Assembly (NCBI GenBank): GCA_918807975.1 | Contig: OU964918.1 | Coordinates: forward strand, 47,600,477 to 47,664,476 | From: Aplidium turbinatum | Taxonomy: Eukaryota > Chordata > Ascidiacea > Aplousobranchia > Polyclinidae | Direction of reading: 5' to 3' | Length of the DNA: 64,000 nucleotides | In this document: positions 48,101-60,060 of the stretch, one piece after another | Layout of the letters: every line of letters starts with the position of its first letter | Numbering within the stretch: the stretch's first letter is position 1 | Position numbers and translations under genes: made by a program | Notes under the pieces: model-generated | Told to the model about the DNA's origin: nothing | Seen by the model: the letters and a program-made list of their open reading frames with translations, nothing else | Database searches by the model: none

Positions 48101-51100
48101 TTCGCATACTGCAAAAGTTTAAATAATGTTGAAGATGTTATACTCCGCCCATGTGAAATGCTTGACGCTCCTCTAGAAAGGCGTGCCCCCTGATTATGAA
48201 CCACCGCTGTATGCTGTATAGCAGCACATATTTGGTGTAGTGATTAATCAATTGATCATTCAATCAAACTTATTTCAGTACAGCTCCACATCCACTCCAA
48301 TGCACAAATAGCAGGAAATATAATAAATCACTTTTATTGATATGGAAGCTAACATCATAAAGGCACCAAAAAAACATACGGTTGTCTAAGTCAAGGTGTC
48401 CTCACATGGAATATTTAACAGTGTAGGCTACAATAAATCCGAAAAAAGCATAATAAATACGGACGAGATCAGAAGACGTTCTTTGTTTGAAGAATGAAAG
48501 ATGATTCGACTGGATTGTGCAAACTGCTGTTTTTTACCGAATGTGAATAACTCAATTACCATTCCTTACTACTGTAGCTTGCGGTTAAACGAAACGATTA
48601 AGCGGTTAAACCGTTGACAAGAGTAGCCTACTCACTTATTGACCGTTTTTACATTGAAGTGGGGGTAGTTATTTTTCTTCAGTGCTTATCAAGCATATTC
48701 CTGCTTTTGGTGAACCGCAATTCACATGTCTATCTGGAAAGATTTGATACAGTTTATAAGTGAGACAGCTGCGCTACCATGTGGTATCGTGAATAACTTA
48801 GACCTTGGAGGATCAAATTTCAACGGTGGTCTCTTTCTAAGCATAAGTAGGCCTAGTTGCTGATCAATTAGAAAAATGTAACCAAATCTGATTTACCACG
48901 CCAAAACCTAGCTTGTTTCTATATTAAAAGAAAAATATGAGTGATGAAGTCAAAACTGGAGTAGATAGCCTAACATTTAGTTTAAACGCGGTGATTCTAC
49001 TGTATATTGACTGCTTTTGGCCACCTTTGGAGATTTGCATTCATAAAGCTGCTGCCACGTTTTAGAAGAGCAGATCTTAGAAGTTTAAAGAGAAAAAAGA
49101 ATACAAAGCAAAGAAAGTCAATCACTCAAACAACCAGCTCTCCAAAGGATCTTAAATGTCCCAATTGCAACTGAACTTTTAAAGCAAGGATTTGACTCTT
49201 TCGTCAATTAAGAACTCATCTTTAGCATTTTGTGCAAAAACCATCATCTTTGAAGACGAGAAAGCCTTCATCATCATCATCATATTGGCTACTATGCCCT
49301 GTAAGAATTTTCTTCTCGGGTCTTTAGGACACAATGCATTAAACGAAACTTTTTCAAGTGATTGCCTACAATGCCTGTTGTAGCCAAATATTTACTGCCA
49401 TAATCCGCTTCAACAGACTTTTTTTCCAGTGCTTCGGCCTCAGAATGGCAGTGGGAAACCAATTCAAACAAGCCCAAGGGGACGAATAGTTTCTACATCT
49501 TTGGTTGAACAACTAGAAATGCGCGTGGAAAACCTTGAGGTACGTTGCTGATTATGGTAAAGAAAAGATAATGGATTATTATAACTAAATATCTAGGTTA
49601 GCCTATTTTTTTTACAAATTGGTGAAACGTTTGAGATCACTATTTCATTTTTGTTTAGACTCATTGATCTAAAAACAAGAATTGTCAAGTTTTAGACTAC
49701 AAAGGTATGGTATCATTTAAAAAATGTTGTAGAAACATTGAATGAAATCGGTGAAAAAAAATATAAGTCAGACTGTCTTACTTAGGCTGGTATAAATAAA
49801 TGAAGATCTCCAATAAAAAAAATCACGTTCAGACCACGTGAAAACCACTTTACTCAAATGTTGCAACGAAATTAGTTATAACTGTGCTTTCGCGTAGATA
49901 TGATATTTAAGTTTTTTTTTACCCACTTCCAAACTTTGCGTCAACGCTTACGTTATGTCTCGAAGACCACGCAGGGGCGCTAAAACGATTTTTGATTGGG
50001 GAGGGGGCAGGATTAGAAAAAATGGCACTTTTTTTAAAGTTTTAAAATAAGTTATAGCGATAATGCTGGGCAGTTCGTTAACCGTTTTCCCCCCATTAGC
50101 CATATAAATCGAAATGTGAGACAGATGAGGATAAATGAATGAAATATATTGAAATAGCTTGAACAAGAAGAAACAAAAGATAAATTTCACGTTCATAGCG
50201 TCACAATCTGCTGCAAAGTATAAAATGTGTCCACGGGATAATTTGTATACTGTATAGTGCATATAGGCCTACAGTAGAGTGTAGACAAATATCAAACCAA
50301 TCCGAAGTAGCCTACATTTTACGCGCGCCGTTTGCTCGAATGAGCTTATTTGCAACAGCATCTAAGTCAATGGTGTCCATCACCTGTTTGTGAATAGTCG
50401 CAAACAGTCGGTTGTTTAAACTTTTGTCTGTCATTGTGGTACCATGGCCACCTGGAGATGCGGCCTGATTTATCACATTTTGCAGATTTTGATTACAGCT
50501 ACTGCTAGTGCTTGACTGACATTTTTTGAGATGTTTTTACTTTTTGCAGTTTCCTAATGACATAAAACTTTTTTGTTGCCTTGGAGAAGCAATAGCATAT
50601 GAGAAAAAGTAAGTCAAAAAACGCTAAATCAGACTGTTATTGAAAAATTAACAGTCTGACTAAAATCTTCGAAATCAATTTTCTTTGTTTTTCAACATGT
50701 GAGAATGTTAAAACCTATTGTCATGTGGGGAAAAGAGTAAAGAAAGCTTAAAAATCCAATTTTTAGAAAAAATTATTTAAACGTTCGCCCAAAGTTAGAA
50801 AAACCTGGAAATTTCTGCAAAATGTGACATATCAGGCCGTATCTTTAGGTGGCCATGGTGGTACGAAGCCACATTTTTTCATTTTGCACGCCACATGGCG
50901 CTAAAACTGCCTTCAGCATTCACCTTTCCTAATTTGACGCTATATCATAACGGCTTACTTACACTTTTTCTTTTAAAAATTTTTAACTTCCAGGTTCTCA
51001 CACTCTTTGCTATGCCAAGACGTTTATAGGTTACCATTCTTTAACTTTTCTACAATTCTATATCACTCAGATCTTTTTTCTAACTAAAACCCAGACCACG

Positions 51101-54100
51101 AGGAACATTTTTTTCTCATAGTCAGCCATCAACAATACCCGGCCATCCGGCCCTACCTTTGGTCCTATGCAATGAAAAACGGTCGTTAGTGGTGCCTCGA
51201 ATCATTGGCGTTTGATTTTCACGGTTGGTGGTAGCACTAAACATAGTTGTGACAAAACCGTCTTTGAAGAAGCATAGGACTAGAAGTGGTAGAATTGCAA
51301 TAAATTATGTTTGTGACCTATACAATAGCTCATTATCGAGTAATGATACAAGAACTACATACCAGTGTACAAAGAACAATGGCACGGAAGGGCATCATGC
51401 TATCGTGATACAGAATTTTGTGTGTGAATATTATTTTGAGGCAAAAATGAAAGATTGTAATTAGGCTAAAAGCGAATAGCAGAAATTGTTATTATTGAAA
51501 AATGTGCAGTAGCTCACATAACCTCAAAAGGGCACCATTGCCCCCCATCCAGTAAAAAATTTAGGGCAGGGGGCAATCGCCCCCCCTTCCCCCCCGCTTC
51601 CGGCGCCCCTGAGACCACGTGCCAAAAACATTAGTTTAAAAGCTATTTTTTGTGTAGTAGGCCTAGGCTATGTGTGATTGACTGGAATGCTTACCAGCCA
51701 CGTTTGTTTAGTGGTATCGTAGGCTAATTCGAATTACTTGGGGACTTTTGTATGAAAGTGGATGTAGCCTATACGATTTTCTGCTGTGCTAGAACTTGAT
51801 AGCCTATTCACACTTAGTTAAATATGGTAGGCCCAATCGCCTTGTGTAGTCAAGTGTTTACGATGTTGAATATGTTAACAAGTAGGCAATTTCATACCAA
51901 GACATTAAAAGGCAAACCCATTTGGAAGGGCCGACAAGGTAGATTAAAGTTTTTATTCATTAAGCTACTGTGGCCTGTTGAGTGCAGATCGTTCCATCTA
52001 TCGAGGTCTTTGGAATGCAAATCTGTGTTTAGTGTATCGCTAACTACATGTGCCAAGAATTAATCTACTATTGTTTACTTTCACCGCTTTTTCGTTTAAA
52101 AAATCGAGGTTTTATTCAATAAGCTGTGGAGTTTCGTGTGTAGCCTATTACTTTCAAACGCAAGTGGTAACGCCATGCAATTGATTCTCATCTCATATTC
52201 CATTAGGATGGCCCTTTTGAGGCAATTTTTTCATTTCAATTTGCATAGGTGATAAATTTTTGCCTTAGCCTAAAATATTAATAAATCCAAATTTTTTGAA
52301 ATCTGACCCTGTTTAAACCTTGCCTCAACAGCATTTTTAAATCGAGAGCCCCCTAAATCACGTTTTTTTAATCATAAAATTAGTACTATTTGAGCTAGAT
52401 ATATGTTGTTGGTATTTATTTTTATTGCTTTTCAGAAAGGAAGACACTTGCATGCCTTAATTCAGATTTGAACAACTTTTTATGAGTTCATTTTATAGTT
52501 TCAATGTAAATGCTTCTTAAATTGACCGATGAAATGATATGATTTCTTTCTGAGAGTTAGGCAAAAGACAAAGTGATAAAAGCACTACTAATTTATTAAC
52601 CAAGAAGTATCAGCACATCGCATTTCACACAATAGAATCTAAGTTTGCTTGGATGTTCTGGTGACATGATACTTTTTCCCGATCCATGGCCTTTTTTTTC
52701 CTTCTATGGAACACTCTGTTAAATGACTAGGAGCACTTCATTGCGATGAACTGCTAGATAAAAGTCCGAGATCTGTACTCAAGGTGACAATGTGGGCAGC
52801 AATTGGCTGGTACGGTATCATTGGACCTTACTTTTTTGAGGAAGACGATGGCAGAACAGCCACAGTGAACCAGGACAAGTATCGTCAAATGATTCAAGAG
52901 TTCTACCTTCCAAAGTTACGTCAGAAAGCTCGGAGACGGAACAACGAGATTCGAATGACGACACAGTGGTTTCAACGCGATGGAGCACCACCACACACAG
53001 AAAACGCTACACGAGAATTTCTACGAACGAAGTTTCCTGGACGTCTGATCTCTCTGCATAAAGACACTGAATGGCCTCCCTATTCACCAGATTTGACGCC
53101 CCCAGATTTCTTTCTCTGGGGCTTCTTGAAGGAGCGTATTTATTCGAATTCCAAGCCAAGAGACCTCGAACAACTTAAGGCAAACATTCGATGAAAAATG
53201 CAGAACATTCCAGTGGAAACATTCCCAAGTGTGATGAACAATGTAGCAGCAAGGATGCAGGCTGTCATTGGGAAACGAGGAGGTTACATTGATCATGTGG
53301 TGTAAAAAAGTAAAAGGTTAAAATGTCTAAATGAAAAGACTGAACTAACAACTGTGCAATGTTTAGATTTATTAATATTTTGGACTAAGGCAAAAATTTA
53401 TCACCCATGCAAGTTGAAATGAAAAAATTGCCTCAAAAGGGGCCACCCGAATGGAATATGCAAGTCAACGCGACAGAGGCACGGAACTAGTAACATTTTG
53501 TTAATTTTATTTCTTTACATTTTTACTCCAGAAATCGCTCAGACGACTCTTCAAAGCATATCCAATTAGTAATGAACCAAAAGAAGACCTTCAAGAAAAC
53601 GGTGGGTTGGGTAACCGGTTAATAAAGTTGAGATTACTCGAATATTGTATGTAGTCTACCAGCTCTTGAATCTAGTAGACTACTAGCTACGAAGCTATTA
53701 GCTATAAAGTTAAGATTACTCTAACATTGTATGTAGTCTACTAGCTCTTCTGGTCTGTTGACAATTAATTGTTTTGCTTTGAAATGTAACTTTTGAAATT
53801 ATTTAAAGCAACTACAAAACTATTTAATTTCTAAACAACTCCTTAACAGAGTAGTAGTAGCCTACAGAAGCCGGAGTTTTGGAGCATTTGGGAGCTAAAG
53901 TCTCCGTTTTCGGCTGAAGTCGGGGTGGAGCCGGAGTCCGAAATTCTTGGCAAGATTATGAGCCGGTGTCTGATTTTTTACCAGTTGATACTTTCAGCGT
54001 ACAAATATTTACACTACACTTCCTCATATGCTATTTTTGTGTAGGCCTACTTCAGTGGTTTCATTGTCCCATTAATCGTTCTTTTTACGACAAAGAATAA

Positions 54101-55723
54101 GGAAGGTAAAGTTATGGTATAAAAAAATGTGGATTTATAGTATATAGGCCTACTTTGCGTTTGGAGTCAGAGTGGAGTTTGGAGTCAATATTTCCGAAAG
54201 AATTGAAGCAGGAGTGGATTTGGAGTCACAGACTTCGAAGCCTAAGTGGACCAGACCAGGAGAAGTCCAAAATACCTGACCCCGTACACCTCTTCCCCTT
54301 AAGTTTAATACTAATGCTGCCAGTGGGCTACATTATAAAAACTAACATGCAATTACTATGCAATTACCAGACCAACCATCTTTTGCAGGTTGCCTTGTTG
54401 ATGATGTCAAAATGGGTTCAACTTGTTACCATACAAAAAAAGTTGACACTCTTATACAATACAAAGCATTGTACGAATGCTCAATTCTAGCAAACGGTCA
54501 ATTGGCCATGCTAAATTCTCTTCAAGTCGAGGTTAGCAATTGCATTACTCACCCAATCAACAAAATAGTATTGCCTACATATTTGTTTTATGTGTTTTTC
54601 TTTCTTTAATTTATTAACTCGCTTAAAGAACAACAAACTGTGAAACTCTTGATATTACCATATCTTTCAATTTCTCGTTGTTTACGTGTTCAGAACAATA
54701 AAGGATAGGTTATTAGCACGTGGATGAATGGAAAGCTGCTAAAACCTTGAAGAGCTTAAAACGTGCATTAGTAGGCCTATCGTAGCCTAAGTGTTAGGGT
54801 AGTAAGATACATGTCGGTAGCTAGCACACCGACAAAATCCAAAACATAACAGCAAAAAATAATATAAAAACGAAGAAAAACAATAAGATAATGGCGGTTA
54901 AGTGCAACCAGAAAGTTTACCACTTTCGATACTGATGCGGATATGCAGTCAAAACGACAGACCAGGACATATAAAAATAAAGCAAACCTGTCGTAACAAA
55001 GAAATCCTTTTCATAGTGGCCCTGGAACCAGTGGTAGCTCTTTCTATGGTCTAGTTCTAGGGTGCACCTGCACATCGCACAATCAGAAGCCAAACGCAGT
55101 TGATGTTCGAAATTACGAATTTCAGTGGCTTTTGTTTTATTTCTACATTGAAATATTATTATTCACCAAGCTTTCAACAGTCTGTAAACAGTTATTTAAC
55201 TAGCTTGTTTTAAATCATACATAACCTATTCTTCGACTCGGAGAATTACAGGTTTACGGCAATTGCAAGGTGAAAATCCTTCTTGTTTAGATTGTTTCTG
55301 CATGCCCGTTGCACAGCTGGTGGGCTTTAATTACTTTTCATAACCCCACATCTGCTGTTACATCAATCGGTTATACAAACGACAAAAAGTAACAAGATTA
55401 TTTTCTGTGTTCTTTTCATCTAACATCAGGAAAATACGTAAGCAACTCTTGAAACGTACTTTTCTTTTTTAAAGAATCAGCTTTCTCTCTACTTGCAAAC
55501 TGATTTGGATTGGTGGATTGATGGATACAGAGAAGGTGAAACGAAAGACTTTAAGCTCACTGACGACACAGAGTTGAGCCAAAACTTCAAAGGAAACCTA
55601 ACTGGGGAATCAGGAGACTGTTTATCTGCTACTGTAGTTGACGACAAACTCCAATTGAGCATTAAAAACTGTTATGATTATTTAGATGGTTATATTTGCC
55701 AGTACCCAGCAAATGAGCTGTAA
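45142..55723 (+). CDS. Type II transmembrane C-type lectin, seven coding exons
   Basis: Coding exons are 45142-45256, 46301-46438, 47337-47447, 49430-49539, 53532-53601, 54389-54531 and 55475-55723. Every junction is GT-AG and the phases (1,1,1,0,1,0) keep one frame of 311 aa, which is strong support. Residues 1-100 form an acidic, Lys/Glu-rich cytoplasmic tail. About 102-121 is the membrane helix (VYIALLTIAVLALAGVLTFT). Residues 122-181 are a stalk. About 183-306 is one C-type lectin domain: GSTCYHTKKV (191-200), LYECSILANGQLAML, WWIDGYREG (242-250), then Cys 278, 295 and 304 in DCLSA, KNC and GYICQ. The EPN/QPD sugar motif and a WND motif are absent, so classical calcium-dependent sugar binding is doubtful; it may bind protein or another ligand. 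A short exon missed in the long intron 4 cannot be excluded. Introns 4 and 5 hold transposons or repeats. Confidence 0.85.
45431..45500 (+). repeat. tRNA-like sequence in lectin intron 1
   Basis: GTCGGATACGTGGTGAATAG followed by ATATCAGTTCGACACCACC has A- and B-box-like parts. The stems do not form a good cloverleaf, so it is likely a SINE head. Confidence 0.4.
47560..48211 (-). other. Possible decayed coding segment and DNA-transposon end in lectin intron 3
   Basis: Several minus-strand open stretches are seen (for example FNTLPLANLEECAEHSDQNS and NSGRVELNEEIEYASLTWML), shifting frame; I do not recognise the product. At 48180-48211 the minus strand reads CAGCGGTGGTTCATAATCAG then GGGGCACGCC, which resembles a hAT terminus. 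No left partner or duplication was found. Confidence 0.35.
50437..50873. mobile_element. Inverted-repeat element nested in the hAT-type element
   Basis: The ends share CCATGGCCACCT, then GCGGCCTGAT(T/A)TRTCACAT and TTTGCAGA, in inverse orientation over about 50 bp. TA dinucleotides lie close to both ends, so a mariner-type MITE is possible, but the ends are offset by a few bases. Confidence 0.6.
51225..51464 (+). pseudogene. FLYWCH-like zinc-finger fragment
   Basis: The frame contains TKPSLKKHRTRSGRIAINYV, CDLYNSSLSSND, TTYQCTKNNGTEGHHAIVIQ. The pattern G..I..Y.CDLY......TTYQC....C/G.H/A resembles FLYWCH-type fingers, which accompany some DNA transposases, but the second Cys is replaced and the match is short. 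It may be a remnant of the host element's cargo or DNA-binding domain. Confidence 0.35.
52198..53456 (+). mobile_element. Mariner-like transposon in lectin intron 4
   Basis: The 1,259-bp element is flanked by TA (52196-52197 and 53457-53458) with imperfect inverted ends of about 85 bp (TTCCATT(A/C)GGRTGGCCC inward, then TTTTGAGGCAATTTTTTCAT). The + strand frame from 52784 holds the catalytic part: MWAAIGWYGIIGPYFFEEDD, WFQRDGAPPHTENATREFLR, and YSPDLTPPDFFLWGFLKERI. It ends LEQLKANIR, where a TGA interrupts; EFPSVMNNVAARMQAVIGKR-like sequence continues in frame afterwards to about 53304. There are 36 residues between the two Asp of QRDG and SPDL. The N-terminal helix-turn-helix part is not recognisable, so the copy looks dead. 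Confidence 0.9.
53870..54240. repeat. GGAGT-rich repeat remnants in lectin intron 5
   Basis: Two clusters of GGAGCCGGAGTC / GGAGTCAGAGTGGAGTTTGG (about 53872-53965 and 54160-54240) resemble the GGAGTC-type subterminal arrays of a hAT family. Outer ends were not found. Confidence 0.4.
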
Positions 55724-56230
55724 AGTTTAATGACATGTATTTGAATTGCAGTTACATGACTTTAACTGCAGAGTTTGCCATCAAACCATTTTACACAGTG
55801 TTGTTTTCACAAGAAAAATTGTCTGCGGAAATGGCCCTAACTGCCCAAAAGCGTTTATTGGCAACAATGTAAAACATTTGCCCAAGCATAAGGAAAGTCC
55901 TCGAATACACCACACTTGTGCTACTGACCACATGAACCACCAATCATGCTGGCTACACAACTTCAAACTTAGACTCGATTAGTTTTTCATCATGGATCAT
56001 CTTATTTGTAGATTGCATCAATACTTTTTAACCGAAAGTTTGATACGTTATCGTATTACACAAAAATACAACATAACCAGACGTCGGCTGCTAAATTTTT
56101 TCTCGAACTTAAACATTTTAGATCAATAATGATCTATAGCAGGTAGTTAGGCTAGAAGTTACACCACAAATACTTTTCTTTTGTATTAGCTATGGCAGTT
56201 TGTAAGAAGGTGTTGTAGACGTATAAGTCC
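55724..56230. other. Downstream flank of the lectin gene
   Basis: This is probably 3' untranslated sequence at first. No AATAAA close to the stop was found, so the gene end is unknown. A small + frame (55746-55982) has no recognised domain. Confidence 0.4.
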
Positions 56231-56234
56231 GCCT

Positions 56235-56485
56235 TGTTAGCTTAGTGGTTAAGCGCTCGACTCAAGATGCTGGTTCGGCTCTCGGGGCGTGCGCTTGAGC
56301 AAAGCATTTTCAGGACTGCTCTCCATTCAGAGGCATCTATATTCTATAGGATGGAATGCATTTCAGCAATCGGAAACTTTGCACTGCCAATCTCGGTAAC
56401 CGACCCTGCATCAAGTATGCGAAACTACTAAGAATAACAAATCAAAGGTTTTGTCAGTCCGAGGATAAATATTCAAAACCAACCA
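56235..56485 (+). repeat. tRNA-derived SINE, second family
   Basis: The head TTGTTAGCTTAGTGGTTAAG and GATGCTGGTTCGGCTCTC fit A and B boxes. The body includes GGATGGAAT, CTCGGTAACCGACC and GCGAAACTACTAAGAATAAC. A diverged copy lies at 57195-57520. Confidence 0.75.
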
Positions 56486-56489
56486 AATA

Positions 56490-57190
56490 AACAAACCATA
56501 TGCACTAAGTTACTGAAAAATAAAAAAGTGAAATTTTGGGTTGTGGTACAAGCTAGCTGGTTCCACTTCAAACTTCCGATTGTGAATTAAATGGTAATAA
56601 ATTGTATTCTGCACCAAGTTTGTTGGTCATTGGTGTGAGTATACCGGACTGAACGGATTTCGATAAATCCTTGTTTATAAAGTTAAAGATGTTTTGCAGC
56701 CCAAGCGGTTTACTACCACGTATCAATTTATTCTAAAAAAGTAAAGTCTTATGAAATACCCAAGCATCAAGCCAATATACCGCTATAGCACTTGGCTATA
56801 CAGGTAAAATAATATCACCTGGTAACATCATATTAGTAACGTTTCAGAAACGTTATCACTAAGTTATTTATATAGACTAACTGTTGCAGCATAATGCTCT
56901 TAAAGTTGGTCTATAATCGAAGGTTGTTTGTCATGCTACTGACACAATCAAAATGTAGGAGCCATAACCAATTTTTGAGAAACAGTATGAGGAAAGTCGA
57001 TGGTCCATATATATAAATATGAATCAGCCAGGGCAGTATTAACCGTCTCCCGGCCTGGGGGCACCGTCGTCTAAAGCCAGCTTATGTTTATTCCATCCAA
57101 ATTTTTAAAATAAAAAAAAGTTAAAATACCTCTACGAAAGCTCAACATCCAATGGCTGTCACCAAGCAGGCCTTAGTTGACTGTCCGTGG
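56490..57190. other. No gene seen
   Basis: AT-rich spacer between SINE copies; ATATATATAAATATGAATCA at about 57008 is a local AT run. Confidence 0.45.
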
Positions 57191-57194
57191 AATC

Positions 57195-57520
57195 TCGCAT
57201 GTCATCAGCCCTGATAGCTGAGTTTGTGACGCGTTCGACTATATGACGACACATGGTTATGTCATCTATGGTTATGTCAAGGAGCTATAGCTCAACGTTT
57301 GGCGTGTGCGCTGAGCAACGCGTAAAGACTGCTTTTCATCCAGCGGCACCCAGTGGATGGAATAATTTACTAAGAACAACTTTTCAATAAGCGATAACTT
57401 TGGTGACCGGGCTCGCGTCAGTTGGTTTAAGCCTCTACAAGTATGCAGAACTGCTAGGATTAGGCTGTCAAAGAAATTTTCCTAGTCCAAAGACAAAGAT
57501 TTCCCAAATCAATCCATCAG
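57195..57520 (+). repeat. tRNA-derived SINE, second family, diverged
   Basis: It shares with 56235-56485 the order: tRNA-like head (GATAGCTGAGTTTGTGACGC), GGATGGAATAAT, GGTGACCGGGCTCGCGTCAG, GCAGAACTGCTAGGATTAGG and TAGTCCAAAGACAAAGATTT. A partial head duplication (ATGGTTATGTCA twice, about 57252-57280) lengthens it. Confidence 0.65.
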
Positions 57521-58772
57521 CACATTCGACTCATAAACGTTTAATAACGCCACAAAAACGTTAATTGTGATATTCCAGCTCTGTCCAACTCATCTGAGTC
57601 TATTTAAGTTCACACCCATGCGAGTTCAATTTTCTGTTTTTAGTTTAGAAAATACCATTATTTATACGATCAGTCTTTTTTATCTCTAGCTTTAATTACA
57701 GCAATACAATGCAAAGAAATCGGCTGGATGCCGAAGCAGAGCTTCATGTTTCAGAATCTTTTTTGATGTCTCGTTTTTCCGCAGGCTGACAGCGTTAACA
57801 ACAGCAAATTTTCCTCTAACATTGATTTTGATATGAATGGATTGACAATTTGTTGTTTGAGTTGATTTACCCAAATACCAAGCCAATACAAAAATCTTGC
57901 ATCATGGTACGGAACGACAACTTTGGTTAACAAAAGGTTACATAGATTTGTTCTAATTCTTACGATCTTTCATTGCTGGTCCTTGAACATTTTTAATTTT
58001 TACCGGTCCCTCAGCAATTGAGAACCACTGCTCTACTGTACAGCACGGGTATATTGCTACATTTTTAGCATATTTAGCTAGCTTTTTTGGACTAATGATG
58101 TGTGCAGTAAACACTCTTTTCAATTCAATAAATTATATTACAGTATAGGCCTATAATTGTCAAAGCGTTACAGTTACGTTAGAGCCCTTCAATTCGGCTA
58201 AATTTATTTGTAGACCTACTTGTTAGGCAGGATGACATTAGAATGTTAAATTGGGAAAGAGAACAAAATGGTTTAGTGTATTTTTTCTTTTGCTTCAATT
58301 TGTATGGCAACAGAAAAACGTTTTACAGTACTTGAAAGTAGAGCCTAACTTGTCGGTTTAAAATAAACTATAAAACCACGTAGCTGCAACCATGCTTTTG
58401 AATATATGTTATTACTTGTACAATTCAATGATTTCATCTTTTCTAAAGTGTAATAGCCAGAACCACCACGATTCAAAAGATTAACAAGGCAGTCTTCACT
58501 TGCAAGCAATTTTTACTAAAGGTAGCCAGAATTGAAATCGCCATAAATTGAAAGAAACGGTTCTAACACTGCGATTCTTTGAAAATAACATGAAACTACA
58601 CATTATTTTTCGTGACATGAAAAACAAAACCCAATCTGAAATCTAAACTGCAATAAAAAAAACATTTCACAATGTACACATTAACGACTTGTTTTGTGCT
58701 ACATAACGAATGATTAAACTGAAAAAAACAATTGATTAAAGAGAATTATGAGAATGATTGTAATACGAAGCC
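57521..58772. other. No gene seen
   Basis: AT-rich intergenic DNA, small frames without domains (for example minus-strand 57886-57692). Confidence 0.45.
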
Positions 58773-58782
58773 AGTGAGTAAT

Positions 58783-59627
58783 TCAAGCGCTTGGCAGGTC
58801 AAGCGCCTGGCAGGCTATAGCTGGGGGGCGAGGGCTGACAGTTTGCGTATAGCAGCCTTAGCCCTTGTTTACTCTTCAGCAGAGTACTGTGCACCTGTTT
58901 GGTGTCGCAGTGCTCACTGCCACAACATCGACACTGCCATAAACAGCGCCCTGCGCACAGTGACCGGATGCCTGCGTCCCACACCATTGGACAATCTCCC
59001 CATTCTCGCTGGCATCCAACCCGCTGAGCTTCGTCGCGAAGAAGCCACTCTGTCCCTCGGTCGACGGGCACTGGAGCCTAACCACCTTCTCCACCACAAG
59101 ATCTCTGCTTTCCCAAACGAGCACCCCCGTCGACTGAAATCAAAACACCCACTCGTGCCAGCCGCTCAACTTCTTATCAACGAAGCTGATGTACAAGACA
59201 TCTCTGCGGCTACTTGGGCGACCATAAATGGAGTTCTGAATGGAAGTCAAACGCCACCAGACTCCATTCGTTCATCCCCGACGCCAACACACGCCCCATC
59301 GGCCTAACACTACCTAGACAGGCATGGGTGCGCCTCAACCGTCTTCGTACGGGCGTCGGGCTTTTCCGCTCAACCATGCACCAATGGGGAATGGCCTCTT
59401 CCTCCTCCTGTGAATGTGGTGCCGAAGAACAGACCATAGACCACATTATCAATGACTGTACCATCTTCAAGTCACCTAACGGAGTGGAAGGTCTGCGTGT
59501 CATGGATGATGAAACCAAAGACTGGCTGCTCTCTAGTAGCCTTCCAGTGTAGTCCGGGAACATCGTGAATCTGGGGTGGTAAAAGGATAGACCCTCGGCC
59601 CCAGAGGCTCACACGACGACGACGACG
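58783..59627 (+). mobile_element. LINE 3' end, strongly 5'-truncated, with 10-bp duplication
   Basis: The copy is flanked by AGTGAGTAAT (58773-58782 and 59628-59637). Coding sequence begins in the RT thumb (RLAGYSWGARADSLRIAALA, LVYSSAEYCAPVWCRSAHC), then NIDTAINSALRTVTGCLRPT and LSLGRRALEPNHLL. After a frame change come WVRLNRLRTGVGLFRSTMHQ and the Cys motif SSSCECGAEEQTIDHIINDC. It ends DDETKDWLLSSSLPV at 59552. The 3' tail is a (CGA)n run (59613-59627) directly at the duplication. GC content and intactness are higher than in the surroundings, so it is fairly recent. Confidence 0.92.
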
Positions 59628-59637
59628 AGTGAGTAAT

Positions 59638-60060
59638 GCTAAAGAAAAATATAACTTAGGGGATCTACTAATAATACTTAACCTGTTCTTTCCCTTGATT
59701 AGTCAGGTCATGTAATAACAGCATTATTCTAAGTGATAGAGATAAAAGCTAAATATAATCTATAACAGTCAAAGTTTGTGTTTCTTGTCCATCCTTTCAA
59801 ATTAAAAGCATAAAAATTAGTAAAGGAAACAAGACAGTGCTTCCGCAGTATCATAAATGCAAGGCAAAGACTTTCCGGGTTTTGCCATGTCTATTATCAT
59901 TTTTATACGAAAATGACTTAAACCAAAACTTTTATCATGACTGTTTCAATTCATTCTTGGTCAAACGACGATTTAAAAAATGCTTAAATATAGTGAATTG
60001 AAAAGGCAATTGAAAAGTGAATAAGTCTGGCCTTTCGTGTGAGCTTTGCCACGGATTTTC
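59638..60060. other. No gene seen
   Basis: AT-rich spacer; nothing recognised. Confidence 0.45.

Larger units (their letters stand above)
49972..51611. mobile_element. hAT-type element in lectin intron 4
   Basis: The 1,640-bp element has ends CAGGGGCGC inward on both sides, G-rich subterminal runs, and the perfect 8-bp duplication AGACCACG (49964-49971 and 51612-51619). It carries a FLYWCH-like frame (51225-51464) and a second nested inverted-repeat element (50437-50873). No full transposase is visible. Confidence 0.88.

Noticed and set aside
58799-59563. Minus-strand open frames in the LINE 3' end
   Set aside because: The GC-rich LINE leaves long antisense frames; known LINE motifs are on the + strand.
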